From Tetracladium setigerum (lineage: Eukaryota; Ascomycota; Leotiomycetes; Helotiales): 64,000 nucleotides of DNA. The stretch covers positions 1,488,001-1,552,000 of the forward strand of contig PZJY01000008.1 of NCBI GenBank assembly GCA_031472005.1, in the 5' to 3' direction. The translations under genes were made by a program, and so were the position numbers. The notes under the pieces were generated by a model that saw only the letters and a list, made by a program, of their open reading frames with translations, searched no databases and was not told the DNA's origin. Within the stretch, counting starts at the first letter, position 1, and each line of letters opens with the position of its first letter. Of the stretch, positions 33,697-46,325 are shown piece by piece.

Positions 33697-34687
33697 TTTG
33701 AGGGTTTGGCGGGGGAGTTTGGGGTTATGTGAGGGGGAGGATGGTGTGGTGGGAGGTGATGGAGCTTGAGCTCGTGGGAGAGCTTGGGCAGATTTAGGCG
33801 GTGAGGAATTGGTAGAGAGTTGTTGGCTTCACCTGAGTTTATTGTATTGGAAGATTCTATTGTCCACTCTTGTTTTAAATGCCAATGAATTTTAATTGGC
33901 TTTCCTCTACCTAGATTTGAAATGGATTTCAGATGTTAAAATACAGAGATCTGCTCTCAAAAGGTACTTCGAAATTTCTACATAATATTGTCAAAACTAG
34001 GGACTCTAGCTACCTTCCTAGGTAAGATTACAATTATTATTATTATTTGAGATATTAGCTTCCTGTAAGTATTAAAACGGAATGGCATTTGCCAGTAAAA
34101 AGATGATCAAGTAATAAAGAGGGAAACTCATCTTATAGAATACAAGCCCAGAATCTCATAGCTCGCGAAAGTGTGCTATAAATGATCAATGTCTTTGCCA
34201 AAGTATAACGTTCAGCCAAAACCACTATCCTTAGGTAAGCGACACATTTCTAGACTGCTATCTACATTGGAATTCATGAGAGACAGAACCGAAAGTTCTG
34301 AAGCTGTGGAGGGCGACGTTCAATGAAGTCGAGGAAGTTTCCACCAGATGTACAGACTGGAGCCGAACTAGTTCGTCTTGATGACACAGAAACGGAGCTA
34401 AAGAAACGGGTCATAGAGTACCTACAGAGGAGTTCTTCCCACTGGAAGGTCGCCACTAGTGATACTCAAACTGGGTTATTTCATGTCTCCTAGGTACAAG
34501 CATAAGAACTGCACTTGCTGAAAGGCAAAAGTTATCTCATAACACACAGTACGCACTAGAACAAATGGGTGCAAGAAGAATTCGATTCAGACTCTCCATA
34601 ATATATCATATGTACAGCTTCCACAGACCAACGCCCTAAAAATACCCCTCTATCTTCAACCAAGCGGCTTCTCGGCTCCCATGCGCC
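33697..34687. other. Intergenic region
   Basis: About 1 kb between the CFIm25 start and the NDUFS6 stop. AT-rich, with TTCCTAGGTAAG near 34015. No gene is supported; a 60-codon frame at 34274-34456 (-) looks like chance. Confidence 0.4.
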
Positions 34688-35410
34688 TCAATGGGCTGAT
34701 GGTCCTGGTGGTCCTAATGGGTATGAGGTTGTAGGGAGGGATTCGAGATGGGCTCTGTGGTGTTCGTTGGCCTGTTGCTAGTCAGAATTGCACTCCAATA
34801 TATGGCAGGAAGGCTCCCGGGTTCAAATTCTGTGGGGATCAACTCACAAATGGTAGACCGCAGTACTCGCAAGGGCAGATCTGAGGTTTATCGAGATTGA
34901 TGTAGACTCTGGGATGCCCCAATGGCCCACCACCTCCGTCACATACCGCAACTCTTTCATGGATAAATCGTACTGGTTGCTGGTGGATCAAGTCGATAGC
35001 AGCGTGGGGAGCAGGCTAGTAAAGAAGTTAGTGATTTAAACCTTTCATTCCCGAAAACAGAAATAACTGCCCATCCGACTACCACTTACCTGAAGTTCCA
35101 TAATTGTCTGCTCGAATCTTGGTCCAGACATTGCCTTTGCCCTTGGATTTTGGCTCTTCGACCACACAGCGGTCCTATTTGGCGCTTGCGTAGTCCTCAA
35201 CTTCTCGCCCTCTGCGGCATTCTCTACTAATGATCCTGGGTGACCTGGGCTGACCAAAGGGGTTTCGTTGGTTTTCGAGACGTTAGGAACTTGCTTTGGG
35301 GGGTTGGGATTGTTGGCGATTGGCTGCTCAGATGAATAGCTTCGGATTGCTGAGATTTGTGCCCTTCGGGAGAGCTGCCCTAAGGCCCGTGTTCGAATGG
35401 TGGAAAGCAT
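34688..35410 (-). CDS. NADH:ubiquinone oxidoreductase zinc-binding subunit (NDUFS6 / 13 kDa; zf-CHCC)
   Basis: Accessory subunit of mitochondrial complex I needed for assembly of the N module. Three exons, 35090-35410, 34848-35015 and 34688-34771, with introns of 74 and 76 bp, give 190 aa. A mitochondrial presequence is evident (MLSTIRTRALGQLSRRAQ). The zinc ligand set is complete: VCDGGGGPLGHPRVY supplies Cys and His, and ICPCEYCGLPF supplies two Cys, followed by ANEHHRAH from the last exon. The middle carries NRTAVWSKSQNPR. The last intron contains a CTGAC branch site. Its start is 298 bp from the divergent CCHC-protein gene, so a shared promoter is likely. Confidence 0.93.
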
Positions 35411-35708
35411 TGTCGTGGTGATTCAATTGCTTGGAGCGCAAGCTAGGAGATCTGCTTGTCGTCGTGATCGAGGTGGTTGAAGCTGTCGCTTACTAATCCG
35501 GCAATTGAATTCAACCGTCGCTCCTCTTCAAACTCCGACGCCATAAAATCTTGGTGATCATCGCGACCAGTCCAACTTCTGAACAATCCATACAACAAAG
35601 GAAATCAACCTTGGTTTGAAGGGGATTGCTGGGAGAACTAATCCACTGAGATTATAGCAGTGTTGCACATTTACAAACGCATTATTGTCACCTTTCAAAA
35701 CGCTCACG

Positions 35709-36667
35709 ATGTCGGGTGCAACCACCCCGCAACCGAAGACCATGTCTTCACGTCTCTTGACCATGAAGTTCATGCAGAGAGCGGCTGCGACTTCACCTCT
35801 TTCCACCTCTCCTTCTACCCCCGATGTACCCTCCCCCAAACGAAGAAAGACAGAAAATGGATCTACACCAACCAAATTTGATGTCGACGCTCTGGCAGAT
35901 CGACGCGCCATCGAAGCCGCCATGGCATCTGAAGAAGCCAAAAGACAAATCGCATTGGAGAAGTTAGAAAGGGAGGCAGGAGATACAAGATGGGTGCTGA
36001 ACTTTGAGGATGGACAGGGTACAGCTGCGTCGAAAGGGATACAGGTTGTGGAGACGTCGTTTGCAAGTCTAGATCGTCAGAATTCGAGGTCGAAAAACTT
36101 TAAGGATCGCAGGCAGGAGGATGATCAAGAAGAAGCTTCACCCAGCATGGTGGGAAGGAGGAGTTTTGGCAGTTTCAATCGTGTTGTTGAGGTTTGTTGG
36201 CGCATATATATACATACAACAATCAATCCAGGGCATATGCTAACTACGAATAGAAAATCAGAGATCCCAAGGTCCCAGATGCCGAAGTCCCCGATGACGA
36301 TGATGAAGACGAAGAAGATGCCGAAATAAAAGGCGAAGACGAGCTCCTAGATTCTGATGACCCGATGAGTGAGCTGATCCGATCTTCTCGTCAAGCAGTA
36401 TTAGACCGTGTAAAAGCCGAACGCAAAGCTGCTAAGAAAGCAAAGCAGTCAGAATCAGATCAAATGGCGAAGGATCGTAAGAAGAGAGAAGTCAGTTTGA
36501 ATGGCATCACGTCGCTTTCGGGCAGGCAAGAACCTGCGAGATCTGGAGTGAAGTGCTATAATTGCAATGGGCCACATTTCAAGTCGGACTGTCCGCTATT
36601 GAATAAGAGGGGGTTTGATGGCAATGAAGATGATGGACCGAGAAGGAAGGCGCAGCGATCACACTGA
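35709..36667 (+). CDS. Nuclear-type protein with one CCHC zinc knuckle
   Basis: Two exons, 35709-36191 and 36254-36667, with a 62 bp intron (GTTTGT...GCTAAC...ATAG), give 298 aa. The N-terminal half has basic and Pro/Ser stretches and a helical Ala/Glu segment (ALADRRAIEAAMASEEAKRQIALEKLE). A very acidic block follows after the splice. Near the C-terminus a single zinc knuckle CYNCNGPHFKSDC is followed by a basic tail RRKAQRSH. The overall plan suggests RNA or nucleic-acid binding, possibly in mRNA processing; no exact orthologue is named. The upstream 298 bp are shared with NDUFS6. Confidence 0.85.
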
Positions 36668-37750
36668 AGTAGGGAACGATGAAGGTATCATTTTCACCAC
36701 GGGGAATTGACCGCGGTAAATCTTTCAGGTTAGAAACTCTCACACTAGGTACATATCGAAAGTCAAGATCCGGCTACTACTCACAGCGTTGGTTTGTACT
36801 ATACAGAAGAAAATTTATATTCACCACTAGTCCCGGCAGGTAGCTGGTTTCGGCAAGCTTGATCACCCAAATCAAATTACGGGGACATGTTAGTTCTGCG
36901 TGCCTAGACGTAAGCTGGAAACATACTATTTCCCGTTGTTTCCCTCGTGGCACATTCTCTACGCTGGCCCTCCAAGCTCAGAACAGTTGACAAGAAATGT
37001 ACTTATGCGGTACTCGTATCCTATAAATTTGTTTTCTATTTTGAGCAGTGGTTCTTTAATCTCAAGTGCCTTCGGATTTTCATTTCTATCTGTTGTATCC
37101 ATGGATGAAGTCTCTTAAATTGGCTCGTCAAATCGGAAGCCGCAAGCTGTCTCCTTGGACGTATATCGGCGTTTGAAGAGAGTGGCTTATCTTCATGGAA
37201 TGAATGTAAATTCAATTCACGTTGCTTTTTTTCTGCGGATTTCAGATTTCGGGGAGTCTTTTGTACTAGGGGATGAATGTATTGAAGGGAGTCTTCCTGG
37301 GTTCACATCCACGAGTCCCCCAACACAAATTCGCGATCCGGGTGAAATGCCAACCCGTCAAGACCGGGAAATCTCACTCTCAAATATTTCTTGTGGGTTT
37401 TCCCTGAGAGCTATGCACTGTGCCAAAACCTTCTACCCAAAAAAGACTACTAACATAAATCGCTCAAAAAACTCTCCCTTAACTTCACACCCGTTCTGCC
37501 TGCAACACATCCCACAAATGCCACAAATATATCTATCAGTAACTCTAACAAGTACCTACCTACCCTTAGTTTCTGCCACTTTTTCCATTAGAAGAGCACT
37601 TCTAAATTGTCAGGATTAGATATAGAGATTAAAATCGAAATTATCATTTCAGCCACACGGCTTCCTGACTCTCCCATGCAATCAGAGCGTGAGGATCACT
37701 TGCTTTAGTATAGTAGGTAAACGACAATATTTTCAGCCTGTGGAGTTCTC
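36668..37750. other. Intergenic region
   Basis: 1.1 kb. Contains open frames of up to 154 codons (37155-37619) without any family features or splice context. Probably the upstream region of the HET gene. Confidence 0.4.
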
Positions 37751-40319
37751 ATGAAAGGCTTGGCAATACCGCACAGAGTAAGCTATAAAAATAAAGATAT
37801 ATTATTCATAATTCTAGAACTTTTCCTACGTACACGTCGTCTGGAATATTGCGTGGGCATCAATAGACTTTTTGCCTCTATTTACCGCCTTTACACCGCA
37901 GTCATCCATCGCCATCTCCGAGATCGTTTAACACTTCACATTTCGACCACAACAAACGCATCCTCTGATTTGGAAACTCTTGCCGGAGACCATGAGAGCT
38001 TTCTTTCGGTCCGTAAGGGGGAGCGAGTGAGGAAATTGGACCAATCCAACACTCCAACACATGAGTCTCCAGCGTCGCTGAATCCAATTCCAACCATCCC
38101 CTTCAGTCAAGTCGCACTTGAATATCAGTACCAGCCATTATTGAAGAGTGGCGATATACGAATCTTCAAGTTCCACACAAACTACATAGGCGACATGAAT
38201 CATGCTATCTCTGGCGAACTTGAGACTATCAACCTCAACGATACTGAACACGTTCCGTATACAGCCTTGTCCTACACATGGGACTCGCCTTTTCCGCCTT
38301 TGGAACCATGGAGCGACATTACATACAGTTCATGCAAGATTCTTTGTAGCGGCCGGTCTTTGGTTGTTGGAGGAAATCTTCATGATGCTCTGCTTAGACT
38401 ACTCTCGCGGCATCCCAGCAGCGCATACTACTGGATTGATGCGCTGTGTATTAATCAAGACGATGAATCCGAGCGGAGCAGTCAGGTTAGGATAATGGGA
38501 GACATATATGCCGAAGCTGGCGAAACTATTGTATGGCTCGGAAGGGAGGATGCGGCCTCTAAAGTTGCATTCCCATTGTTGGATGAGTTCACAGCCAAGT
38601 TTCAGGCAAAGGAGGCCGAAGTTCAAGAAAGCATACGATTCCCAACGGAATTCAACAACCCTAAATTATTCTTCATCTTAGGCTTACATCCATTTAGCGA
38701 GGAAGAGTGGCGAGCTATTTTAGATCTTTTTACGCGCACCTGGTTCCAGAGACTGTGGGTCTCGCAAGAGTTTGCACTTTCTCGCTCACTGGTCTTTATG
38801 TGCGGTTCCTTGGTTTTGTCAAGGCAATGTGTTATTCGCTTTGTGCAGTACATTGAAATAATTGGTTGGCGATATGTTGGAGCTCTCCGAAGAAGGCGAG
38901 ATAAGCATCTACACTCCTTCAGTGGAATCACAGGGTTATATACCTTGGCTCTCCTTCGAGACATTGTAGTCACAGACTCAGAATCTAGGTACTTGAACCC
39001 TACAAGACGAGCAGGAATCTATCCGTACTTTGTTGCGTCAACAAAATCACAAGTCAACGGGGCCTTGTATGTAATCTTACTTTGATCACTCCCAAATTCC
39101 TGGCTGAGAAACAATCTGTCATGTCAGGTCAGCCGGTTCTTCATCCACTTCATTGCAACGTCACCTTTTAGGGCATCACTTCACTAATTTTTAATCTTTA
39201 GATTGGGGTCACTCATACAGCACAGTGCGCCTTGTCTTTGCAGCGACCCCAGAGATAAAGTTTTTGCTCCATTGGCATTATCTTCTCGCATAATAGGTCT
39301 CTCGGATGATCTTAAAGCATTTCCATTACCCGACTATAGTAAGTCAATAGAGGAGATATGTATTGAGACCAGTAGGTTTCTATTAGAATCTGCCTCTGGT
39401 CTCGGATTATTGTCAATGATAGAGAGGAGGGAGCCTCCCGTGCTCGATATGCCCACCTGGGCGGTGGATTTCGCAAGGATCAAAGGAGCCGATCCCCTGG
39501 GTACTATTGCTCATGATGCTACCAAATTCTGGGCTTCTGGAGGTATGACCACGTTTTATTCGTTTGCCCTGCCCGAGTACCTAGTGAGCCCGCTGACAGT
39601 ATTAAGGCCACAGGCTCAACGGTGGTCTACTGATAGTATGGGGGATCAAGTTTGATGATATACTTTACACCACCATCGAGTCAACCAGGGCTATCACCGA
39701 CTTGGGAGCCATGCTTCGCATATGTGCCACGCTAGAGTCCACGGATCAACTGAAACACCGCTCAGTCCGAACGCTACTCGAGATACTCTGCCAGGATCCC
39801 TCAGAAGGGCTCGACTTAGATGATCCTATCGTCATATCTGCTGTTAAACACTACATCCAGTTTTTCTTGGTTCAAAATGTCAGTCGAAAGTCGTATCATT
39901 CTACAATCCCATTTGATTTCCTCGCGGATCAGGTCGGCAATCCGTTCCTACCATCACCCGCTGAGCTGAGAGACTTCCATGAACAATACAAAAAATATTC
40001 CAAAGTCCATAGTGCTGCACGGGATGCGACAATGACTGCGCCTATGCATCTTGTTCGTCGCATATTTGATGGTCTTCTTCAGGGACGATGCATCGGGGGT
40101 ACCTCCAAAGGAAATCTTGCTCTCTGTCCTGGTGTTACCCATCCCGGCGATGAAATATGGTTTTTAAGAGGAGCAAAAGTCCCTTTTATGCTGAGACCAT
40201 TGCAGAATGGTAACTATGAGGTTGTTGGGGAGTCGTGCTTACATGGGTTTATGCAGGGTGAGATCTTTGGAGTTGGGGGAAAGAACATTGAAGACTCGAT
40301 TGAGATTTCGATACAATGA
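37751..40319 (+). CDS. HET-domain (heterokaryon incompatibility) protein, frame broken near 39603
   Basis: Exon 1 is 37751-39066; a 135 bp intron (39067-39201, GTATGT...TTTAG) lies between NGAL and LGSLIQHS. The HET core is clear: VPYTALSYTWDS, YYWIDALCINQDDESERSSQVRIMGDIYAEAGETIVWLG, then RTWFQRLWVSQEFAL. The C-terminal region continues with CSDPRDKVFAPLAL and ends with the family's late blocks GVTHPGDEIWFLRGAKVPFMLR and YEVVGESCLHGFMQGEIFG. At about 39601-39606 the frame shifts: SPLTVL lies in one frame and GHRLNGGLLIVWGIKFDDILY in another, with no intron possible. This break is not in a long homopolymer, so it may be a real inactivating mutation, common in HET genes. HET proteins trigger cell death when incompatible strains fuse; the partner locus is unknown. 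The first 60 residues are less certain. Confidence 0.85.
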
Positions 40320-42256
40320 TTGATAAGAGAGTTGTTGCAACGATTAAGGGTCGATTGCTTTAGCGTTTGGTGTATTTGCTTTCTCAAATATTTGTTCGTG
40401 TTTCAATATTCATTTTCGGCTCCCGGGGATCTTGCTTCCTCTCTAAAGTTTTTGCGGTTGGAGTTGCTCTGCTAAGGTTTCTTCTTTTTGCATATTCAGT
40501 TTTGTTCAAGGGGTAACAACAGTAATGCTCGCTAGCTTTATTGATAGATTGCGTGCGTTCCATGAATTCGGATCTTCTGGCCCAAGTTACCAATAATTTA
40601 GTAACCAAGTTCCCTTCTCAGTTCTGAGGGTGTTAGTAATACCGAACGCGATCATGTAGGCGATTCATTGTACAAGTGAATCGCGATATCATGTGATCTT
40701 GAATAGCGTGTTTTCCTGTTTCTTGTTCCTACTTAGAACAGAGCCACTCCCACTCCTGGATTCTGGCTCTATAGACTTCATGTCAGGATCGGGGTCACGG
40801 GGTGGCATAGATCTGACATATGTAGTAAGATAAGCTGTTCGGGCTCTCGATCCCGAATACTGTACCTTTTTGGTCAGTTAGTCGAGTAGTAAAGCTTATT
40901 ACTATCGATCCTTACACTTCATAGCACCAGAATACAGATGTATTTACTGGACCTGTGCAGTCTCCCTTTTTCATGTGAATTGTATTACGGATAGTTACTT
41001 TAGTGTAACCAACAGAGCGCTTATTGCGCCACCCCGCCCCTTCATGCCTGCAGATCGAACCTCTTCATGACAATCATCGAGACATAAGAATACAAAAACT
41101 AATTACCTCAGATTTCTTGCGGCCCGCAAGGCAATCCCCCTAATACGGGAATTTCAAAGTCACGTCGCACTCAAATATTTGAAAGTCATGTGCGAATCGT
41201 AAATAGCTAGAATTGCTCTGTCTTGTTACAGTTACTTTCTAATCTTGCTCGTTTCTACATTGGTCAAGTTTCCATGCCAGAGATTAGATACTAAGACCTT
41301 AGACTTTCCCCGTTCTCCATATTTCCGTGCTGGCTGGTGTTACTGAGCAATATTATACGTATTTGACAATAAACCATAAAGAAACGATATCACCCCCTGG
41401 TGTAAAATCTCTATTGAACATCAAAGAATTTGTAATTTTCGCTAAAATTATTCTGCGGAGATAGGTCCCTAATTGCACTTTTATGAAGTGGAGGCTCCTG
41501 ATGTGTAATTCCAGCAGTCCGTTCCTCATGATTTGAGGTTCAGAAATTGTTTCTATATGCTGGAATATCATTACCAACAAAACAATCAAGAGGATAAGAA
41601 CGTTTAAGAACGACCTGTCATAATATCACTTAAGAATACCGAGGAGAAAGAAAATGGTAGCTAGATATCTAGAGACCTGGGTGTGTGATGCCTGAATACA
41701 TTCGCACATTCGCTGAGTTTAGAATAAATTGAGAAGTACACAATATTTTAAGTTGCAAATCAATGCAGCTAATATTTACATGATAAAATAGAAGTTCTTT
41801 GCAGTCAAATGACACAATCTTAGCCTACGTTAGCCTTAAGAATCTAGAAAATCTGCTAATCAAATGTTTGACGACATTGAAGTATTGTTTTCAGTCTGTC
41901 GATTACATACTTTAGCCACCATCCATGAAACACATCAACAAACGTTTAAATTGGTGAGTGGTGATAGAGAACAATGGAAGAATGAAATTTGATTCCTAAG
42001 ACTGTCAATGTATGAATCTCAATTAAAATGTTAACGATATTTGTTCGAGTGTTTCCAAACTTTAGTATGTGAGGTCTATCATCATGATTACATAAGCTCC
42101 GAACCAAACTCTCCAAGTTTCCAAACATTCTGCGCGTCAACGAACGCGTCGTTTAGCTTTCAACAAATCCCCGACAAAACATTTCCACGATGCGATAATA
42201 CTCACCTCCCTCAGATCAAAATTTTTCACCACTTGCGACAGAATTAGCACACAATA
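40320..42256. other. Intergenic, AT-rich
   Basis: 1.9 kb with no frame of interest. Flanks the HET gene on its 3' side; no repeat or element was recognised. Confidence 0.45.
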
Positions 42257-44101
42257 ATGCCTCGTCCAAAGCGCGCAAAAGTCGCGCCCTCCGCCCCCGC
42301 TCCTCGATTACGACAACCCACCAAATCCGCACCCTCAGCTGTCGCCCCAAAGGCACCAGCTTCCAAATTGTCACCAGATAATATCTACGATGTTAGCGAT
42401 CCAGATGAGGGCGTGTCAAGGAGTGTGCGACGTGTTAAGAAAACCAGCGGGAAGGGCAAGGAACGCGCAAGCGGAGGACACGATGTCGTAAATAAAACCT
42501 CTCCACACACGACTGGAAATTCAGACGCCATGGCTGGATTGGAAGTTGAGCAATCTGAACTGGGTGGCGCGTTATTTGACGATATCGATCTTGATTCCAG
42601 CTCAATTGAGGTTAGCAGGCGCGAAATGAATAATACACCACTGGTGGAAAACTCGAGACTGTCACTTGCGAATTTCAGGAGGAGACCGCGTCAAAGAAGC
42701 ATTTTAGGTCGTGGACCCTCGCGCGCGAGGTCAAGCAGTGTGGAATCGAATTTGGCGGAGGACAATGGACTTACGAGTGTGGGGAGGAGGAACACTTCTG
42801 CTCTGGGATTGGGCAATGTGAGAGGACGACAAAGAAATGCCAGTGTCACCAGGAACGCTGTCTATGCTGCGCCTAGTAGTATGGCGTTGGATATTGAAAG
42901 AGGAACCCCGGCGCATACGGGATCTGTGTTGAATTTGGGGAACTTCAAGAGGAGAGCCAGAGAGCCCAGTATTTTGGGGACTGCACGAAAGCGACAACAG
43001 GAGAGACCTAGTTTCGATGATGATGAGGGGGATTTCAGTCCGGATGATGAGTCCACGCCTCTAAACTTCAATCGGGCAAGGGGTATGGATTCTTCACCTG
43101 TTGCGGCGGCTGGGTCTTCGTCGAATCCTCGAAAGCGGAAATTATCTGATATCCAGGTTCCACGATCAAGTCCCAGCTTACCTTCTCCTAAAGCATCCCG
43201 GACCGAAGACGCTATACAAGCGACATTGAGTGACGAGGAAGGAGAGGAGGAGCTAAGCGAAGAAGAATCCATAGGAGACGAGCTAGAGCTACCAATGGCC
43301 TCAATCGAACGCCCCATGACCCCAGAACTACTCAGCGAAACCATGGCACCGCCGCAAAGCAGCTCCAGCCTAAGTCCAGATAGTCCGATCCTTCCAATTC
43401 ACACACGCGGCCGTCAACCATCCTCCCGACCTGCACTACCCCGGACACGAACAACAAGAGGCAAAACACCTCCACCACGCACCCAAGACTCGCCAATCTC
43501 CTCCCCGCCATCCCTCACCCACTCCCCCAATCGACCCTTCTTCACTGCCAAACAGAAGACAAGAACCAAGCCTGTACCGCCTCCCAGCACTTTCTCTACA
43601 GCTCAATTACAAAGCCTCATGCCAAGACGTAGAAGAAGGATCAACAGAGATCCGTTCGATTTTCCAAGCGATGAGGAGGTCGATATCTCAGGTCTCGCGT
43701 CCGATGATGATGAACTCTCACATCTAGCTGCACGCCCGCGACCACGTAGACCTACCGCCCGCACTTCCGTAATTAGTAAACCCAAGCCCAAGACCAAATC
43801 CGTCGGCACCACCACAATCACAGGGAAACGCACGTACGGATCATCTCGCCCCACCGCCCTTCTAACATCCGACAAAGAGAATCAAAATGAAGACCAGGAA
43901 GCCGAAGATGATCCGAATGAGAGTCTAGGACCTCTGCCTGATGATGACAGAGAGGCACATGTAGAGACTAGCCAGGAATTGGAGCAGAGGGTTGGATTGG
44001 AATTGAAGCGGGCGACCAGGAAATTCAAGGAGGTTGATCAGTGGGAGCTGGACTTTGAGGACGTTACTGCTAGTAGTGATTCGCCGAGGGATGCGAGGTG
44101 A
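42257..44101 (+). CDS. Disordered nuclear-type protein with three SILG-type repeats and a KEN box
   Basis: A single exon of 614 aa, family not recognised. It starts with a basic MPRPKRAKVAP. Three related segments occur within about residues 135-240: LANFRRRPRQRSILG, LGNVRGRQRNASVT and LGNFKRRAREPSILG. A Ser/Asp/Glu-rich middle, Pro-rich SP/TP sites, and a conserved-looking block STAQLQSLMPRRRRRINRDPF follow. Near the C-terminus DKENQ is a KEN box (APC/C degradation signal), and the end carries FKEVDQWELDFEDVTASS, reminiscent of the C-terminal motif of cohesion or kinetochore regulators. Cell-cycle function is inference only. Composition suggests an intrinsically disordered chromatin-associated protein with many phosphorylation sites. 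Confidence 0.8.
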   Translation: MPRPKRAKVAPSAPAPRLRQPTKSAPSAVAPKAPASKLSPDNIYDVSDPDEGVSRSVRRVKKTSGKGKERASGGHDVVNKTSPHTTGNSDAMAGLEVEQSELGGALFDDIDLDSSSIEVSRREMNNTPLVENSRLSLANFRRRPRQRSILGRGPSRARSSSVESNLAEDNGLTSVGRRNTSALGLGNVRGRQRNASVTRNAVYAAPSSMALDIERGTPAHTGSVLNLGNFKRRAREPSILGTARKRQQERPSFDDDEGDFSPDDESTPLNFNRARGMDSSPVAAAGSSSNPRKRKLSDIQVPRSSPSLPSPKASRTEDAIQATLSDEEGEEELSEEESIGDELELPMASIERPMTPELLSETMAPPQSSSSLSPDSPILPIHTRGRQPSSRPALPRTRTTRGKTPPPRTQDSPISSPPSLTHSPNRPFFTAKQKTRTKPVPPPSTFSTAQLQSLMPRRRRRINRDPFDFPSDEEVDISGLASDDDELSHLAARPRPRRPTARTSVISKPKPKTKSVGTTTITGKRTYGSSRPTALLTSDKENQNEDQEAEDDPNESLGPLPDDDREAHVETSQELEQRVGLELKRATRKFKEVDQWELDFEDVTASSDSPRDAR

Positions 44102-44683
44102 TTTTACCAAGGACTTGTATGTCCGTGTGAATAGTACTATACTTGGACGAAGAGTGAACGTGGAGGTGTGCGAAAAAGGACAGATGATTGGCTTTGTTAA
44201 GGTTAATGGAGTTGAATTGGGATGGACTGGGAGTTGCATGAAATTTATTGCATTTGATTATGATTACCCGGGGAGAGAAGAGAAGAGGGGTGGTCAGGGT
44301 AACCTGGGTTTGCTGAACGATATTGGAGTTGAGATTATGCCTTTGCTCTGGGGAGAAGTTCCTTAGTCATGTTAGATGTATGAATTATTGCTATGAAAGA
44401 AATACATTGCAATTCATTTTGAAGCACTAATTATATGGGAAGCTAGACTCCACTTCAAAGTCTGAACGGTTGTATTGATGTTAAGTTTGCTGCAATCAAT
44501 TCACTGTAGCCAAAAACATGTCGTAAAAATAATGACTCCTAATATTTTCAATTTTGGCACTTTTCACCCCTGTCAAGCTCTACTGCTTGCGAAAATTGTC
44601 CTATACCGACAAATCAAATTCTAGCATACCCAAACTCCATACCCCATTCCCATCCCAATCACCTCTCTCAGCTACACAACATC
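44102..44683. other. Convergent intergenic region
   Basis: 582 bp between the nuclear-protein gene (+) and glutamate 5-kinase (-). A 110-codon frame overlapping the 3' end (44034-44366) has no support. Confidence 0.4.
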
Positions 44684-46325
44684 TCACTCCTTTCCCTCCA
44701 AACTCGGCGTGACAGGTCTACTCTCCCTCACGAAAAAACTAATATTCTCCCTCAAAGCCACATACTCACTATCTGCATAACCCAACAGACCCGTAATCTC
44801 GGTACTCCTCACGCCCTTTATCCTCGCTATCTCAGCAGCGCTATAATTCACCAGCGCTCTGCCGACTTCAACTCCCGGTCCTTCCCATGATTTGCCACCC
44901 ACGTTACTGCCCTTCGGAAGACGATCGACGACGACGAGGCGAACGGCTTCTTGCTGCGCAAAGGTACCTTCGACGTCTACGACACCAACAGGGAGAAGAC
45001 CCGCTTTGGAGGTAAGAGCACGGTGAGCACCAGCATCGATGTAGATTGTTCCGTGTGGTGCCAATCCGTGTAACAGCCAGAAATAACGATCGCGAATTGG
45101 ATGTGAACTAGCGATGAACCTTGTGTGTAGAGGTGACTTTGCGTGTAGGGGTGGATTGGGGGCGATATCGAGTGATTTCAGGGATGCTGTTGATTTGGAT
45201 AAGGGGTCTTCGAGCAGGGTCGTTGTGCTTGAGAAGGTAGTGTTGGAGGTGGGGTTTCTCCCTGGGGCTGGAGAGGTTGTGGTTGGGGTGGATTTCATGG
45301 CTTGGAGGTAGTTTATTATGTTGGCTATGTTGCCCGGGTTGGAGGAGCGTGTTATGATTGTAGTTACACCGGCGGAGGTGGCGAGGCGGGCGGCGACGAT
45401 TTTGGTTGACATGCCACCAGTTCCTAGAAGGGAGCCTGCGCTTGATACTGGACGTTTCTTATGTTAGTCAAATAATGCTTTGTAGCATTGGATATTTAGA
45501 TCTGGGTATTGACGTTGGAAAAAACGAACCATCTGCTTGAAGAGCTCCGATATCCTCAACAACTTCAATAGCTTGAGCATCGGGATTTGACCTCGGATTC
45601 TTGTCATATAGACAGTCCACATCTGTCATCAAGAACAAGTAATCAGCGTGAACCATGGCTGCAGTGATAGCCGAGAGGGTATCGTTATCTCCGAATTTAA
45701 TCTCAGTGACAGCGATAGTGTCGTTTTCATTGACGATGGGAATGACACCCATTTCTAGAAGTTCAGCGAAGGTATTTTGGGCATTGAGATATTGCGTTCT
45801 CTGATCAAAATGAGATATTAGAGTCTTAGAAATAAGAGTACGACATGAGGGATGACTTACATCAGCAATATCGTTTCTGGTGAGGAGGATCTGAGCAATT
45901 GGCTGTCTGAGATGGCCGAAGAGAGAGTCCCAGAGACTGATGAGCCTGCATTGACCTATTGCTGCCAGAGCCTAATAGCAAATGAGCATGGGACATTCGA
46001 ATTCATGATGATAGAGGGAGACACACCTGGACTCTCGGAAGATGTTTAGGACGTTTGTCCAAGTCCATTCTCCGCAAACCAACTCCAATCGCTCCGGAGG
46101 AGACAATAATCACCTTGTGGCCATCTTTGTGAAGTTTGACTGCCGTCTCGACTATGAGAGTCAAGATAGAGAGAAGCGGCTCATGGGTTTTCTCATCCAC
46201 AATCGAGCTTGTTCCTGCATTTTCAAAATGTCATTAGCGATGTGAAATTTCTCATGGCACCAAAGCAGAGTCAGAAAATACCGACCCAATTTGATAACGA
46301 TTGTCAAAGATTTTGGACCTCTCAT
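44684..46325 (-). CDS. PRO1: Glutamate 5-kinase
   Basis: First enzyme of proline synthesis, forming gamma-glutamyl phosphate from glutamate and ATP in the cytosol. Five exons: 46286-46325, 46027-46214, 45861-45971, 45530-45800 and 44684-45447. The introns are 55-82 bp, all in phase, giving 457 aa (yeast Pro1 428). The amino-acid kinase domain shows VIKLGTSSIVDE, IIVSSGAIGVGLRRM, IPIVNENDTIAV, FGDNDTLSA, LMTDVDCLYDKNPR and GTGGMSTKIVAARLA. A C-terminal PUA domain includes GTIYIDAGAHRAL and GRALVNYSAAEI. The first exon codes only 13 residues (MRGPKSLTIVIKL) before splicing into the substrate loop. An insertion (about residues 250-300, Ser/Thr/Pro-rich) enlarges it over the yeast protein. The gene is divergent from ATP23. 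Confidence 0.95.

Noticed and set aside
34736..34860. tRNA-like segment with GGGTTCAAATTC on the plus strand
   Set aside because: No acceptor or D stem forms, and the bases are explained by the last intron and exon of the minus-strand NDUFS6 gene.
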